In this document: positions 11,757-23,065 of the stretch, piece by piece
Numbering within the stretch: position 1 is the stretch's first letter
How the letters are laid out: every line of letters begins with the position of its first letter
Assembly: GCF_000143415.4 (NCBI RefSeq)
Contig: NW_003314262.1
Location: 25,496 to 89,495 of the forward strand
Origin: Selaginella moellendorffii
Taxonomy: Eukaryota; Streptophyta; Lycopodiopsida; Selaginellales; Selaginellaceae
Reading direction: 5' to 3'
Length of the DNA: 64,000 nucleotides
The notes under the pieces: model-generated
What the model saw: the letters and a program-made list of their open reading frames with translations, nothing else
The model's database searches: none
What the model was told of the DNA's origin: nothing
Program-made: the position numbers and the translations under genes

Positions 11757-12937
11757 TGTAAGGAACCAACTCGCCGAGGTGTCGTAGGTTAAAGGAACCC
11801 CGAAAGCATGACCAAAATGACAAAGAGTTCATCGAATGGGACCAAGTCGAAGATCGAGTCCAAGACCGACTCTAGGACCGAGTTCGAGATAGAGTCCGGA
11901 ATCGAGTCCGAGACCGAATCGGGGACCGAGTTCGAGTTCGAGTTCGAGACCGAGTTCGAGACGGAGTCCGAGATCCGAAATCGGGTCCGAGACCGAGTCC
12001 GAGGTCAAGTCCGAGGTCAGGTCCGAGATCGGGTCCGAGGTCGGGTCCGAGATCGGGTCCGAGATCGAGTCCGAGATCGAGTCCGAGACTGAATCCGAAG
12101 TCGGATCCGAAATCGGGTCCGAGATCGAGCTAGAGACTAAGTCCAAATACTAATACGGGTCAAGGGGTGAAAGCCCAAAGCGTGCGTCTCCCGGGGGGGG
12201 GGGGGGGGGGGGGCTGTAGGCGGTTCCAAAAGTATAGTAGGGATAGTGAGGTCCAGGAACCAGTTTTGAAGGGACTCTCCAGATGGGATTCCAAACTGAC
12301 TTGAGGTTGAGACTGGGACCGAGGGGCCTTGGGTGGGAGTGAGCATGGACTTGGTTGGTGCCAGAGGGGCCATCGAAGGAAGTGCTCAAGAGCAGCTCCC
12401 ACTCCTGAAAGGGAAACCGATTGCGGTGCTCCCAGCTCATGTGGAGTGGTGCCCCACTTGAGTACCATGCGGCTCATTGGTCCTCGCCCTTCCTAGGGGC
12501 TTGGGCCTTCCTTCGGGATGGAAGTGGGGGGGTAGAGGTACCCATACCGGGCCGCTAGGCCACGGTGTTTCGCCCCGGCGTCCCGAAGCAAGTGTTGCAC
12601 TCAAGACTTGGGATTTAGAGGGTCTTATGATCAAGTCTTGTGGTACCAAGGAATGTTAGGAACCTGGAAGCTTGGTGTGCTTGGCTGCTTGTGCTTGCGG
12701 GGAGTGTAGCCGAACCTTAAGTCCAGTCTAACCCGGAGAGGGGGATTGGGAGTGATTTGGGAATCCGTGGATGGATGGCTAACACTCCGTTGCTCATGCA
12801 GTGAGTAGCTGAAACCAAGTAGGTGCTGGTACCATAGGCGAGAACCTTGGCAAGGGAACTTAGCAAAAGCCAAGACAGTGTTGGACGGATAATCGAGGTA
12901 AGTTGGCAAATTGGAAAGGAAAAATTTGTGGCTTACA
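11757..12937 (+). repeat. 5' LTR of element A
   Basis: Starts TGTAAGGAACC and ends GGCTTACA, giving a short inverted terminal repeat (TGTAAG/CTTACA). Its copy is at 25516-26652. It holds a GAGTCCGAG-type tandem array (about 11850-12130), a 21-base G run (12193-12213) and a 75-bp module shared with LTR B. Length differences between the two LTRs come mainly from the array and the G run. Confidence 0.95.
11850..12130 (+). repeat. GAGTCCGAG-type tandem array in LTR A
   Basis: Imperfect 6- to 12-bp units built from GAGTC, GAGATC and CGAG. The array is open on both strands and reads as Glu/Ser/Thr or Asp/Ser repeats, but it is inside the LTR and is not taken as coding. The 3' LTR copy (about 25610-25850) is shorter, so units were gained or lost after insertion. 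Confidence 0.8.
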
Positions 12938-12940
12938 ATT

Positions 12941-12953
12941 TGGTATCGGAGCC
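12941..12953 (+). other. Primer-binding site of element A
   Basis: TGGTATCGGAGCC follows the LTR after three bases. It matches the 3' end complement of initiator methionine tRNA (plant consensus TGGTATCAGAGC) with one mismatch, the usual primer of plant Gypsy elements. Confidence 0.85.
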
Positions 12954-12996
12954 TTTTCCTCAGTTCTAGTGAAGGATAGAGGCGGATTGCTGGGAG

Positions 12997-13794
12997 ATGG
13001 CAAGGGCAGGGCATAAGCGAACCCAGGCGGAGACGGAACCTCCACCAGAGCTGGAGCCTCCGGTTGAACAAGAGGCTATGGATGAGGAATCCTTGCATGA
13101 GGAGGACTCCAGTGAGGAAACTTCCAAACAGGAGTCCTGTGGCGAGGTTCGGTCGTCCAAGGCTCGATTGGACGTGCTAGAAGGACAGTTGGCACAGACC
13201 AATGCCCTGCTGGAGACTCTCGTACGCAAGTTAAAGCGTGACGAGAAGCGGAAGAAAAAGCGAAAGACTGCGGATGCTGGCAGCGCAGAAGGTGCGGACC
13301 CTTTGGCAGGGATTGAGGCAAAACCAGACAAGGTCGAACAGACCGAAGTGGAATCAGTCCCTCAGGCAGTTCCCAAGTATAAACCAAAGCCCCCACCGGT
13401 GTTCAAGGGAGTGAACGACTATAAGGTTGTGGAGGATTGGTTTTACGATATGGAGGACTACTTCCGAGTGTGGCGGTTACCGAGCTCGGAGAAGGTCCCA
13501 TGTGCAAAACCATACTTGGCAGATAATGCCAAGTCTTGGTGGAGAACAACGGAGGCCAACGAAGGACCGGTGGCCACCTGGGACATGATGAAGGCGAGGA
13601 TCCGCGCAACATACGTTCCTCTGAATGCCACTCTACATCTGAGAGATGAGCTGAGTAGGCTGAAGCAGACTGGAACCATCCAGGAATATGTGATTGGGTT
13701 CATGGCAAAGAGGATACTTGTCACGGACATGGGGGATATGATGCGTTCCATGCCTTTATATCAGGTTTGCAAACCTGGGCTCGCGGTGAGGTGA
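12997..13794 (+). pseudogene. Element A gag, N-terminal part (frameshifted)
   Basis: The first ORF after the primer-binding site. It starts with a charged, Glu-rich region and a Lys-rich coiled-coil-like stretch (residues 45-90). It then shows the Retrotrans_gag signature (VVEDWFYDMEDYFRVWRL, later AKSWWRTTEAN and RDELSRLKQTGTIQEYV). Near 13738 a one-base change moves the true gag frame: the following capsid residues (FHAFISGLQTWARGE) are found in the frame that opens at 13767, and the last codons of this frame are out-of-frame noise. Gag would form the virus-like particle that packages the element's RNA. Confidence 0.85.
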
Positions 13795-14795
13795 TGCGCT
13801 GGAACCCGACCAACTACAAGGAAGCGTTGGATGTGGCCATCAAGGTGCATTTCAACGATAACCTGCGAAAGGGGAACACGACGGGGTTAGGATTCACATT
13901 TAGCAAAGGGGCCAAACCAAGGGGAACATATAGCAGGGGGAAATTCAAGAAGAGTTTCTCTAAGAATGAGTCCTCGGGGTTCCGGAAAGGCAAATCCGGT
14001 GGCCAGCGAACGAGTACGTGGGGGAGTCAAGCGAAAAGAGACAAACCCACGGATAAGAAAGTCAAGTCATATAGCAGCGTGGGAAACAACGTATGCTACA
14101 ACTGCGGTGAAGCGGGACACTTTTCGAGGGAATGTCCCTACCCGAAGAAGGCCAGAGCCAATATGGCCATCAAGTCGGGTGAAGTCCAAACTGAGGTATG
14201 TGATCCAGTCCCTAACTCAAAGTTACTCATTACACGAGCAACTTTGGTAGAGAGTCGTTCGCGACATCTACTAGCCCTCCGAGGGAAGCTCGGAGGTAGC
14301 TTTGTTAAGATCCTTATTGACATGGGTGCTTCGGATAATTTTGTGGCTGCAGACATAGTCCGGCAAGTCGGACTAACGGTGCAGCGGCTAGGCAAACCAA
14401 GGACTATAGAGTTTGTTCAAGGTAGCCAAAGCACCGATGAGGTACTTCGACAAGCGAGAGTCGAAGTAGGGACTTGGAAAGTAGACATGGACTTCACCGT
14501 GTTGGACATGGCGGGATTTGACGTGATCTTCGGAATGGATTGGTTCAATCGGTTCGTGGTAGCCCTACATGGACAAAGTAGGAACCTTGTGGTACTGGCG
14601 AATGCCCAAGGAAGAAGATCTAGGGTGGAGGCCCAGGATCTAAAGGTAGGGCAAAGCAAGGCCAAAGAATCCTGTTTAAACCTGGTGTCCACGAGAGGAC
14701 AACTCACTAAAGGAACTAAGGCAGCCTTTTTGTGCTTACTCTCAGTGAAGAGTGACAAAAAGACAGGAACGAAAGAAGTACCTTTAGTGATCTAG
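13740..14795 (+). pseudogene. Element A gag C-terminus, zinc knuckle and protease
   Basis: Continues gag in the shifted frame. A CCHC zinc knuckle (CYNCGEAGHFSREC) lies at 14095-14136. It is followed by a retropepsin-like protease in which the active-site region reads LIDMGASDNFV near 14310-14340. Asp-Met-Gly-Ala replaces the usual Asp-Thr-Gly-Ala, which is expected to damage catalysis. A second conserved protease block (FDVIFGMDWF) is at about 14515-14545. The frame ends at a TAG (14793-14795), but the same frame continues directly into reverse transcriptase, so the TAG is either a premature stop or a readthrough point. Confidence 0.85.
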
Positions 14796-15416
14796 CGGGT
14801 GTTGGAACAATTCCAGGATACCATGCCGGAGGAGCTACCGGCGGGGTTGCCCCCCGCACGACCGATAGAACATAAGATTGAGCTGGTCGAGGGCGCTGAG
14901 GCGGTGGTTCGTCCACCCTATCGTTTGAACGAAAAAGAACTCGTGGAGCTCAAGCGCCAACTAGAGGAGTTGGTGGACAAGAGGTATGTTAGGTTGAGCA
15001 AATCGCCGTATGGGGCGCCAGTGCTATTTATGAAAAAGAAAGATGGGTCTATGTGCATGTGCATAGACTACCGGTTGCTCAACAAGTATACAAAGAAGAA
15101 CAAGTACCCTTTGCCAAGGATTGAGGACCTGTTCGATAGGTTGGGAAAGGCCAAATACTTCTCGAGAATTGACCTAAGGTCAGGATACTACCAGATCAGG
15201 GTAGCGGAGGAAGATGTCGAGAAGACAACCTGTCGAACGAGGTATGGGAGCTTTGAGTTTCTGGTGATGCCCTTCGGACTATACAATGCGCGGGCAACGT
15301 TTTCGGCGTTGATGAACCATATCTTTGTACCTTATCTGGATCACTTTGTGGTCGTCTATATTGACGACATCCTGATCTATAGCAAAACGTGCCAAACACT
15401 TGACGAAGGTGTTTGA
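14796..15416 (+). pseudogene. Element A reverse transcriptase, N-terminal and palm part
   Basis: Shows the Gypsy RT order: the VDHKIEL-like entry (here [10 protein letters not shown]), [79 protein letters not shown] and the catalytic YIDDILIYS (Asp-Asp at about 15362-15367). The frame then runs into noise and stops at 15416, because the thumb continues in another frame from 15400. A small deletion near 15390 explains the shift. Homologous to the same region of element B. Confidence 0.9.
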
Positions 15417-16637
15417 GAAACTAAGGGAACACCAGCTGTATGCTAAAGAGAGCAAATGTGACTTTGCTCAACAAGAGGTAAAGTTTCTCGGGCATGTGGT
15501 GGGCAAGGATGGGCTCAAGGTGGACCCTGAGAAGGTCCAAGCGATCCAGGATTGGGAGCGACCATCGAATGTACACGAGTTAAGGGCATTCTTGGGGCTA
15601 TGCAACTACTATCGAAAGTTTATCAGACACTATTCGAGAGTAGCCCTGCCCTTAACAGACCAAACGGGAAAAGGGAAAATAGTATGGACAGCAGAATGTG
15701 AGGCGGCATTCGTCCACCTCAAAGGGAAGTTGAGGAAGGCCCCCGTGTTGGCATTACCAGACTTTGGTAAAGACTTTGAGGTAGAAACAGATGCTTCAGA
15801 CTTTGCGTTGGGCGCAGTTTTGAAGCAGGACAACCATCCAGTAGCATTCTTCTCGAAGAAGTTGGATAAGGCTCAACGGAAGTGGCCTGCCCATGAGAAG
15901 GAATTGTTTGCGGTGGTCAAGGCGCTCAAGGAGTGGCGACACTACCTTGGGAGACACTTCAAAGTTTACACGGACAATGTGGCAACGAAACACTTCTTGT
16001 CACAGCCCGACCTAAGGGGAAAACAAGGTCGGTGGGCCAATGCTTTGGCCGAGTTTGATTGCGAGATCCTGTACAAGCCTTGGAAGAGCAACATCGTGGC
16101 AGATGCGCTAAGTCGAAAAGCGAGCTTGAAGTTGGCGATATCTAGCGCGACAGCAACCTTTTGGGATGATGTGTGGACCGCATACGAGAGCGATGGTCTA
16201 GCACAAGAAGTGTTGCTGAGGAATCTAGAGGCGCGGGAAGCTCACCAGAGAGGTGAGCTGCCAACGGAAGAGAAAACGGGCTATGCGGAACGCAACGGAC
16301 TCATATATTACAAGCAAACGAGGGTGTATGTTTCAGAAGGGGAACTAAGGAAGGTAGCCTTGGAAGAGTGTCATGACGGACCTCTCACGAGACATGGCGA
16401 AGTGCCCAAGACGATGGGCTTACTCAAAAGGAAGTATCACTGGCCAGATATGGCTAAGGACGTCCAAGACTATGTAAAGACATGTCCAACATGTCAGCAA
16501 GTCAAAGCCATGACGAAGGCTAGTGGGGGCTTGTTGCAAAGCATTCCCATTCCAGATCGTCCGTGGAAATGTCTCACGATAGACTTCATCACGGGACTAC
16601 CCCCAAGCGAGGGGTTCGATGCGATATTCGTGGTGGT
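15400..16637 (+). pseudogene. Element A RT thumb, RNase H and integrase N-terminal half
   Basis: Begins with the RT thumb ([19 protein letters not shown], then FLGLCNYYRKFI). It continues with Gypsy RNase H (EVETDASDFALGAVLKQ; HEKELFAVVKALKEW; VYTDN; VADALSR) and the integrase zinc-binding region, whose HHCC motif is partly visible (H near RHGEV, CPTCQQ at about 16489-16506). The integrase core starts with LTIDFITGLPPSEG and breaks at the Val run at 16637, exactly where element B's LTR begins. The core resumes at 23993. The open frame continues to 16875 only by reading into LTR B. Confidence 0.9.
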
Positions 16638-17560
16638 TGTCGCGAATGTGACTTCGGGTATCGAAAGATACTTGTCGGCCAGTCCTTACGGGCACTCTTT
16701 CCTTACTGCCACGACGGCAGGAGGTCAGTACTGCTGGTCCCTTTTATGGTCTCCACTCAAGCTAGTTGAGAAACTGGTCATCGCATGTGCACTTGACCAG
16801 ATGAGCATAAGGACGGAATTCCTACATGCTATTAGTCAAGCATACTTGACCTGGTTAGAGAAACTCATTCGTTGACTTGCACTTGCTAGTGTTGGGAACC
16901 CCCGCAATATTGAGACTAGTCCTTCAATATTCGCTAGATGATAGCTTACCGTGTCTGCCAAACACCCTCGCTATCATACCCTTTGTGTTGGTCTCATTTC
17001 GGTCCCAAATGCTATTTATGGAAAGTGTCTAGATTAGCTCATTTGGCATATCTACAGAATGTAGAGATCGGCCTGAACACAATGGTGTTTGTTCCGTGTC
17101 CAAATTCGCAATCTAAGGACATTCCATATTTAGTAAGTTTCGGACTTGTCCCAAAGACTAACTCCTGGTACTAAGGGAGGCTTGGGGTGAAAGCCCAAAG
17201 CGTATGTCCCTCAAGGGGGGGGGGGGGGGGGCTTTGGGGGGTTCCAAATGTATAATAGGGATAGTGGTTGGAATGCATGTCCCACCCCCTGAAACATTAG
17301 TTTGGCTCCCGCTGGGCTGTGTCCCTCCTTGTTCTGCGTCCGGCTTGGGTCTAAGCCCAAGCTCCACGCTGCTCTAGTCGGGGGAGTACCCTCCTTCTCG
17401 CGTTAGGCCACCGGTATGCCAAAATTGTGCCAGACTCCGTCTGACACCATTTTGCATGCAAGTGCTAGATACGGGGAGCTGGTGCTCGTGGGATTGTACC
17501 GGACCCTCGTTTCGTAGCGCAACCGGCTTGGAGTTCGGCTCTAAATTCAGGTGCGCTACA
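16638..17560 (+). repeat. 5' LTR of element B
   Basis: TGTCGCGAATG..GTGCGCTACA. Contains the module GGGGTGAAAGCCCAAAGCG followed by a 17-base G run (17215-17231), shared with LTR A. Paired with 23066-23992. Confidence 0.95.
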
Positions 17561-17562
17561 TT

Positions 17563-17574
17563 TGGTATCAGAGG
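17563..17574 (+). other. Primer-binding site of element B
   Basis: TGGTATCAGAGG begins two bases after the LTR and matches the initiator-Met tRNA 3' end over eleven bases. Confidence 0.9.
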
Positions 17575-17751
17575 AATTGTCTTAGTGATTTCTATCCAAC
17601 TTTTGTCAGATTTTCTGACTCAAGTTGCATACGCAGAGACTTTTCTAGTAGATCCGAAGCGACCTGTGTAGGATTAGTTGGATAGCACCATTCGGTAAGA
17701 ACGTTGTATGCATGTTCAGTTACTGATAGAGGCATGCATGCAGCTAGCAGG

Positions 17752-18777
17752 ATGGTGAAGAGGAACCGTGCTGATGACGCTGAAACCTCTAGACGGGCGA
17801 ATCGAGAGGAGGAAACTCCTGCTAGAGATGCTGCAGAAGAGGCAGAGGCTGAGTCAAAAGAGGAAGAGCCGAATGCTGCGGTGCTGCAGCGTATGGCTCA
17901 GGAAGTCGAGATCGAGAATTTGCGAAAGGAGATTCGCAAATTGAAGAAGGAGAACAAAAAGAGGAAGAAAGAAGCTGAGGCAGCTAAACCAGCTAAGCCT
18001 AAGCAACCAGACTCCTCTTCAAGTTCTGAGGACGATGAAGTTTTGCAGCCGCCCCCGGTTGCACGAGTTTCAAAGTTCAAGCCCCCAAAACCACCCAACT
18101 TCAGAGGCATGCGGGACTATCAGGTTTTGGAAGACTGGGTCTATGATATGGAGAACTACTTCATAGCGGCAGACGTAGATGATCGTACGAAAGTTGCATG
18201 CGCGCAATCCTTTCTCACCGATCATGCCAAAACTTGGTGGCGCCAAGTGTGTGCTGAAAAGGGGTAGACTAGAAGTTGGACCAAGATGCGGTCTCGTATC
18301 CGTAAGGAATACTTGCCGGATGATCTTGGTCTGAGACTTTGTGCGGAGCTGCGGCGGTTAAAGCAGCGAGGGGATCTCATGCATTATGTTAATGCGTTTG
18401 CTCAGAAGCGCATTATGATTGCAAATATGAGTGACGAAGATGCTCGGAGTTATTTTCTGGAGGGTTTAAGTTCATTTTCTCGCAATGAGATTTTGAAGTT
18501 TAAGCCGAAGACGTACCTGAAGTGTAAGGAGGCAGCGCAGCAAGTTGCCTTTAGTCACTCACTCATGGAACAATATCAGCAACCGTATGCTAGTAACTCA
18601 GACAAGAATAAGAATTCTGGGAATAAACAAAGTGATCGGAAACAGAGGGTGGAAAGTAGGTTCCGCCCTGGAGGCTCACAAGCAACAGTTAATAAAGGTG
18701 GTGGTGGTTGGACACCACCAGCAGCTTCTTCTGGTCCTAGGCCCTCTGCTCCTCCTCCTAGTGGGTATAAGCAGTAG
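17752..18777 (+). pseudogene. Element B gag, with one internal amber stop
   Basis: The ATG at 17752 opens a Glu/Arg-rich N-terminus with a Lys-rich coiled-coil-like stretch, a Ser/Asp-rich linker and then the gag capsid signature (VLEDWVYDMENYFIAADV; HAKTWWRQV; RLCAELRRLKQRGDLMHYV; ARSYFLEGLSSFSRNEI). A TAG at 18265-18267 interrupts the capsid in frame; the same frame resumes immediately (SWTKMRSRIRKEY). A second TAG at 18775-18777 separates gag from the zinc knuckle, again with no frame change. Both sites fit CAG-to-TAG changes. The homologous gag of element A lacks a stop at the first position. Confidence 0.88.
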
Positions 18778-21700
18778 CAACCTGCAAAACCTGCCCCTAG
18801 CGGAACGGGTAGTGTGGGTCATTGCTTCCATTGTGGAGAGTCAGGACATAGGTCCTCAGAATGTCCCAACAAGCATAAGACAAAGTCTCGGGTTAATGTC
18901 ATGAGGGAAGACGGTGGTGATGGAGCTGAAGGGGTTGACGAGTTAGTCAATGCAGACTATGAGGAAGAAGAGGTGAGTAACTTTTGTTGCTTTCCTCAAG
19001 CTTTTCTTGCAGTCAATGCAAACACTGATCTGTTGATGTATCTGGTAGGCTTTGTCCGTGGACACCGAATCCGAGTGATGATTGACACGGGAGCTACGCA
19101 CAGCGTGATATCCGAAGACTTAGTTAAGTTGTTAGGATTGAATGCTGAGCAAATGTCGCCTATGCACTTCTGGTTTGCGGAAGGTGGGCAAGTAGCCAGA
19201 AAGTTTGTGAGTGATGTTCCAATAAAGATATCCAAGTGGAAAGAAAGAGTGGACTTGGTAGTGTTGAAGATACCAGATTTTCAGATGGTGTTTGGTATGG
19301 ACTTCTTCAACAATTATATAAAAGGGATTTATGGTGCTGGACAAAGTTGTATCACATTGAAGTCAGAAGGACGTCCTGATGTATCCTTTCAGTTGCAAAA
19401 GTGTTCCTCAAAGGATTGGGATGCAAAGTTCCTGACTGCGAGGGCCGCTCAAAAAGCAGCTAAGAGGGGATGTCAGACCTTTTGGGTTCAAGTGATGGAA
19501 GCTGAGGGTGTTAATGACTCAGTTCGAATCGGCGACAGGGTTGATCCTGTACCAAAGAGGATATTGGAGTTGTTGGCGAGGAACCAGGATATCTTTCCGA
19601 AGGATTTGCCGCCAGGGCTACCCCCTAGCCGTGAGGTTGATCATCGGATTGAGGTTATTCCGGGTTTTAAACCACCCACGAAAGCTCCGTATCGGTTGAA
19701 CATCAAGGAGATGGCTGAACTCAAGAAGCAACTCACGGAGCTTCTTGACAAAGGTCATATCCGACCAAGCAAGTCACCTTATAGAGCACCAGTTCTTTTT
19801 GTTATGAAAAAGGATGGAACCATGAGGATGTGTATTGACTATCGGGCACTCAATAAGATCACGGTCAAGAACAGTTATCCTTTGCCTCGCATTGATGACT
19901 TGTTTGACCAACTCTTAAAGGCTAAGTATTTTACGCGACTTGATTTGCGGTCCGGGTATCATCAAATACGGGTGGCAGATCAGGATGTGGAGAAGACAGC
20001 CTTTAAGACTCGGTACGGATCTTATGAGTTCCTTGTCATGCCATTCGGGTTATGCAATGCTCCGGCAACGTTCAGCACTATGATGGATAGAATATTTGGA
20101 GATTATTTGGATGCATTTGTCGTCCTATATATTGACGATGTTCTAGTCTTTAGTGAAACATTGAAGGATCATTTGAAACACTTGGAGCTGGTGTTTCAGA
20201 AGTTGCGCGAACACAAACTGTATGCTAAGGAAAGTAAATGCGCTTTTGGTCAATTGCGCGTATACTTTCTCAGACATATAGTTGGTGGTGGCGTGATTGA
20301 AGTCGATCCAAAAAAGGTGGAAGCGGTGAAGTCCTGGGAAGTTCCAACCACTGTATTAGATGTTCGTTCCTTTCTCGGTTTGGCGGGATACTATCGCAAG
20401 TTTGTCCGCAATTTTGCAAGAATTGCTCTTCCGTTGACTGAGTTGACGAAGAGTAGTATTCCGTTTCATTGGACACCAGCTTGTCAGCGTGCTTTTGTAT
20501 GGTTGAAGGAGATCTTGACTACAGTTCCTATTCTTAGGATCCCAGATCTTGATAAACCCTTCGAAGTGCATTGTGATGCGTCTGGCTATGCTATTGGTGC
20601 TGTGTTGCAGCAAGATTGTGACAAAGCGGTTGGTGTTACGCTAAGGCGACATGGTTGTCCCGTTGTGTTCTATTCCAAGAAATTAGATGAGACCCAACGA
20701 AGATGGCCAACGCATGAGAAAGAGATGTTTGCTATAGTGTCGGCCTTGGAACACTGGAGACACTACTTGGGTGGACATACCAAGGTTTATACAGATAGTA
20801 ACACACTAAGCTACTTTGCTACGCAGCCTAAGCTTACACCGAAGCAGGCTCGTTGGCAAGAGAAGCTTGCTAGATATGATATTGAAATCATATATAAACC
20901 TAGTAAAGACAATATTGTTCCGGATGCATTGAGTCGTCAAGCTCAATTCCGGGCAATATCAGCAATCAGTTCGGACTGGTTGGAAGACGTTCGGGCTTCA
21001 TATGGAAGTGATCTATTGGCGAAGATAATCTTACGCCGTGCGGAGTTGTCGAAGCAAAGCCCTGGTAGCGAAGCAGCGAAAGTTGCTAGCCGCACTAATG
21101 CAAAGCTTCACTTCTCAGTTCGGGATGGGCTTATATTCTATAAGCAAGAAAGATTGTATCTTCCCTCTAAGGATCTTCAGCAGTTATTTCTGCGGGACAT
21201 GGTGGACAGCAGCAGGACATGGTGGACAGCAAAAGACTCTAGCTTCATTGAAAAAGGGATTTTTCTGGTCTGGTATGGTGATGTAGCGGCTTATGTCCAT
21301 TCCTGCCCGATATGTCAGCAATGTAAGCACAGAATTGAGAAGCAGGCTGGAAAGTTGCAATGCATTCCAGTACCGGCATGGCCATTTCAAAGTGTGACAC
21401 TTGATTTTGTCACTTGTTTGCCGAAGTCTAAGGGTTATGATACTTTGATGGTGGTTGTGGATCGGCTGTCAAAGATTGCACACTTCATTCCAACTGTGAG
21501 AACAGTAAATGTGAAACAAGCAGCAAAGCTCTTTTTCCATGAAGTAGTGCGAGTTCGTGGTCTTCCTGAAGAAATGATCTCAGATAGAGATTCGAGGTTT
21601 ACGGGGAAGTTTTGGGGAACCCTATTCCAGTTGTTTGGTACCAAGTTGAAGTTTAGTACAGCTTATCATCCTCAAACTGATGGGCAAACCGAACGCGTGA

Positions 21701-22281
21701 ATGCTCAAGTTGAGGATTATCTGCGGTACTATGTCGCGGCGGACCAACGTGACTGGGTTGAGCATTTGGATACAGCAGAAATCTGTTATAACAACACATT
21801 TCACAGCGCTATAGGCTGTTCTCCATGGGAGATGCTGCAAGGGAATGCTTGTGGGGTTCCTCAACAGATTGTTGTACCGAAACCAATGACTGAAGTGTTG
21901 GTCCCAGCCGTTGAAACTTATGCGGAGCAGCTACACCAAGGTTGGTCTAAAGCTACCGAGGCGATGGGCAAAGCTCAGGATAGGTATCGACGTGATAAAG
22001 ATCAGTATCGTTGGAATGTATCCTATCAAGTGGGAGATCAGGTGTGGCTATCTTCCCGAAACTTGAACATTAAGGGTTCTTTGTCTCGGAAGCTCTTGCC
22101 AAGATATGTTGGACCCTATCGGGTGCTAAAACGCATTGGTGATGTATCCTATCGGTTGGATCTGCCTGTGGAGAATTCCAATGTTCATAATGTATTTCAT
22201 GCCAATCTATTGGCTCCTTACACTATGGATGCTGCACGTCAAGGGGAGATTCGTCTGCCACCAGATGTTGTGGACGGTTAA
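18778..22281 (+). CDS. Element B zinc knuckle, protease, RT, RNase H and integrase polyprotein
   Basis: A single open frame of about 1167 codons. In order it holds a CCHC knuckle ([14 protein letters not shown], 18823-18864), protease with [10 protein letters not shown] (about 19078-19107), RT with YIDDVLVFS (about 20129-20155), RNase H ([25 protein letters not shown]), the integrase zinc region (CPICQQC), integrase core ([39 protein letters not shown]-type motif) and GPY/F ([11 protein letters not shown]). Between about 21195 and 21285 the sequence reads in a wrong frame: the expected [19 protein letters not shown] is in the +1 frame, so two compensating indels, one linked to a duplicated GACATGGTGGACAGCA, have erased the two His of the HHCC finger. 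The frame has no ATG at its start and depends on readthrough from gag. Confidence 0.93.
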   Translation, partial: QPAKPAPSGTGSVGHCFHCGESGHRSSECPNKHKTKSRVNVMREDGGDGAEGVDELVNADYEEEEVSNFCCFPQAFLAVNANTDLLMYLVGFVRGHRIRVMIDTGATHSVISEDLVKLLGLNAEQMSPMHFWFAEGGQVARKFVSDVPIKISKWKERVDLVVLKIPDFQMVFGMDFFNNYIKGIYGAGQSCITLKSEGRPDVSFQLQKCSSKDWDAKFLTARAAQKAAKRGCQTFWVQVMEAEGVNDSVRIGDRVDPVPKRILELLARNQDIFPKDLPPGLPPSREVDHRIEVIPGFKPPTKAPYRLNIKEMAELKKQLTELLDKGHIRPSKSPYRAPVLFVMKKDGTMRMCIDYRALNKITVKNSYPLPRIDDLFDQLLKAKYFTRLDLRSGYHQIRVADQDVEKTAFKTRYGSYEFLVMPFGLCNAPATFSTMMDRIFGDYLDAFVVLYIDDVLVFSETLKDHLKHLELVFQKLREHKLYAKESKCAFGQLRVYFLRHIVGGGVIEVDPKKVEAVKSWEVPTTVLDVRSFLGLAGYYRKFVRNFARIALPLTELTKSSIPFHWTPACQRAFVWLKEILTTVPILRIPDLDKPFEVHCDASGYAIGAVLQQDCDKAVGVTLRRHGCPVVFYSKKLDETQRRWPTHEKEMFAIVSALEHWRHYLGGHTKVYTDSNTLSYFATQPKLTPKQARWQEKLARYDIEIIYKPSKDNIVPDALSRQAQFRAISAISSDWLEDVRASYGSDLLAKIILRRAELSKQSPGSEAAKVASRTNAKLHFSVRDGLIFYKQERLYLPSKDLQQLFLRDMVDSSRTWWTAKDSSFIEKGIFLVWYGDVAAYVHSCPICQQCKHRIEKQAGKLQCIPVPAWPFQSVTLDFVTCLPKSKGYDTLMVVVDRLSKIAHFIPTVRTVNVKQAAKLFFHEVVRVRGLPEEMISDRDSRFTGKFWGTLFQLFGTKLKFSTAYHPQTDGQTERVNAQVEDYLRYYVAADQRDWVEHLDTAEICYNNTFHSAIGCSPWEMLQGNACGVPQQIVVPKPMTEVLVPAVETYAEQLHQGWSKATEAMGKAQDRYRRDKDQYRWNVSYQVGDQVWLSSRNLNIKGSLSRKLLPRYVGPYRVLKRIGDVSYRLDLPVENSNVHNVFHANLLAPYTMDAARQGEIRLPPDVVDG

Positions 22282-22458
22282 CCTGAATACGAAGTTGAAA
22301 GCATTCTGGCTTGTTGCCGGAAACATGGTGGTTGTGCAAAGGAATATCTCGTTAAGTGGAAAGGTTACCCGACCTGTGAATCAACCTGGGAACCTCTTAG
22401 TAATCTTACACATGCTCGTGAGCTTGTCACGGAGTATGAGCATCGTAATAAAGATTAG
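22282..22458 (+). pseudogene. Element B chromodomain, separated by a TAA
   Basis: After the TAA at 22279-22281 the same frame continues for 58 codons to a TAG at 22456-22458. It encodes a chromodomain (EYEVESILACC, then EYLVKWKGYPTCESTWEPL) with the aromatic cage-type WKGYP core. Chromodomains of chromovirus integrases target insertion to particular chromatin. The TAA fits a CAA-to-TAA change, the third such stop in this element. Confidence 0.88.
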
Positions 22459-23052
22459 TTTTTGTAAATCTTGTAATCAATCTTGCAAATTAATAAAGTA
22501 ATATATTTCTATAAATCAAAATGTCATTTCTCTCGTTCATTCGTACTTGGGTCAGTTTTGGCAGGCTGACTTCGGCACTTCGGTGCATGGGTCCAATCCA
22601 TAACCATGGGGATAACTATTATAGACTGATCACAAGTCCCCGCCTCTCTCTCAGTGACTCACTTTTGAAAAGGGGCGTGGTCGTGTAAACAACTTAATTT
22701 GCCAGTTTATAATAGTTGTCTAAATCTTCCCGACGGGGTTGATTTCTTGCTCAGGGGATGTGAGCCTCTAGCCTTCTCCCTATGTCCCTGCGGGCAGGGA
22801 TATATCATTCCTTTGTAAGCCGAGTGGTACTCGGAGCAGCAAGGGGGGCTAACTCTGTTAGTCCTTTCCTTGTCGGTGACGGCCGGAGGGTGTCTGAGTC
22901 TTAACGTCTTTGGACGTAGAGGAGAGGTCGTTCCATAACTCATTTAAGTCAGTATGTTTCCCACATAGTGTGCTTTCCGTTAAATTTCGGAGTTGTTTCC
23001 TTGACGGTTTGCTAAACTCGGGTATACATCGACGAGGACGTCGATCTTCCTC
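22459..23052 (+). other. Element B 3' untranslated region
   Basis: Non-coding stretch of about 590 bp between the chromodomain and the polypurine tract. No conserved reading frame seen. Confidence 0.6.
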
Positions 23053-23065
23053 AAGGGGGGGAGAG
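23053..23065 (+). other. Polypurine tract of element B
   Basis: AAGGGGGGGAGAG abuts the 3' LTR and would prime plus-strand DNA synthesis. Confidence 0.85.

Noticed and set aside
11808-12146. Long Glu/Ser/Thr- or Asp/Ser-rich reading frames on both strands
   Set aside because: They lie wholly inside the tandem array of LTR A, change length between the two LTRs, and are open on both strands only because the unit lacks stops.
16563-16875. Extension of the element A pol frame past 16637
   Set aside because: From 16638 the frame reads into the LTR of element B; the true continuation is at 23993.
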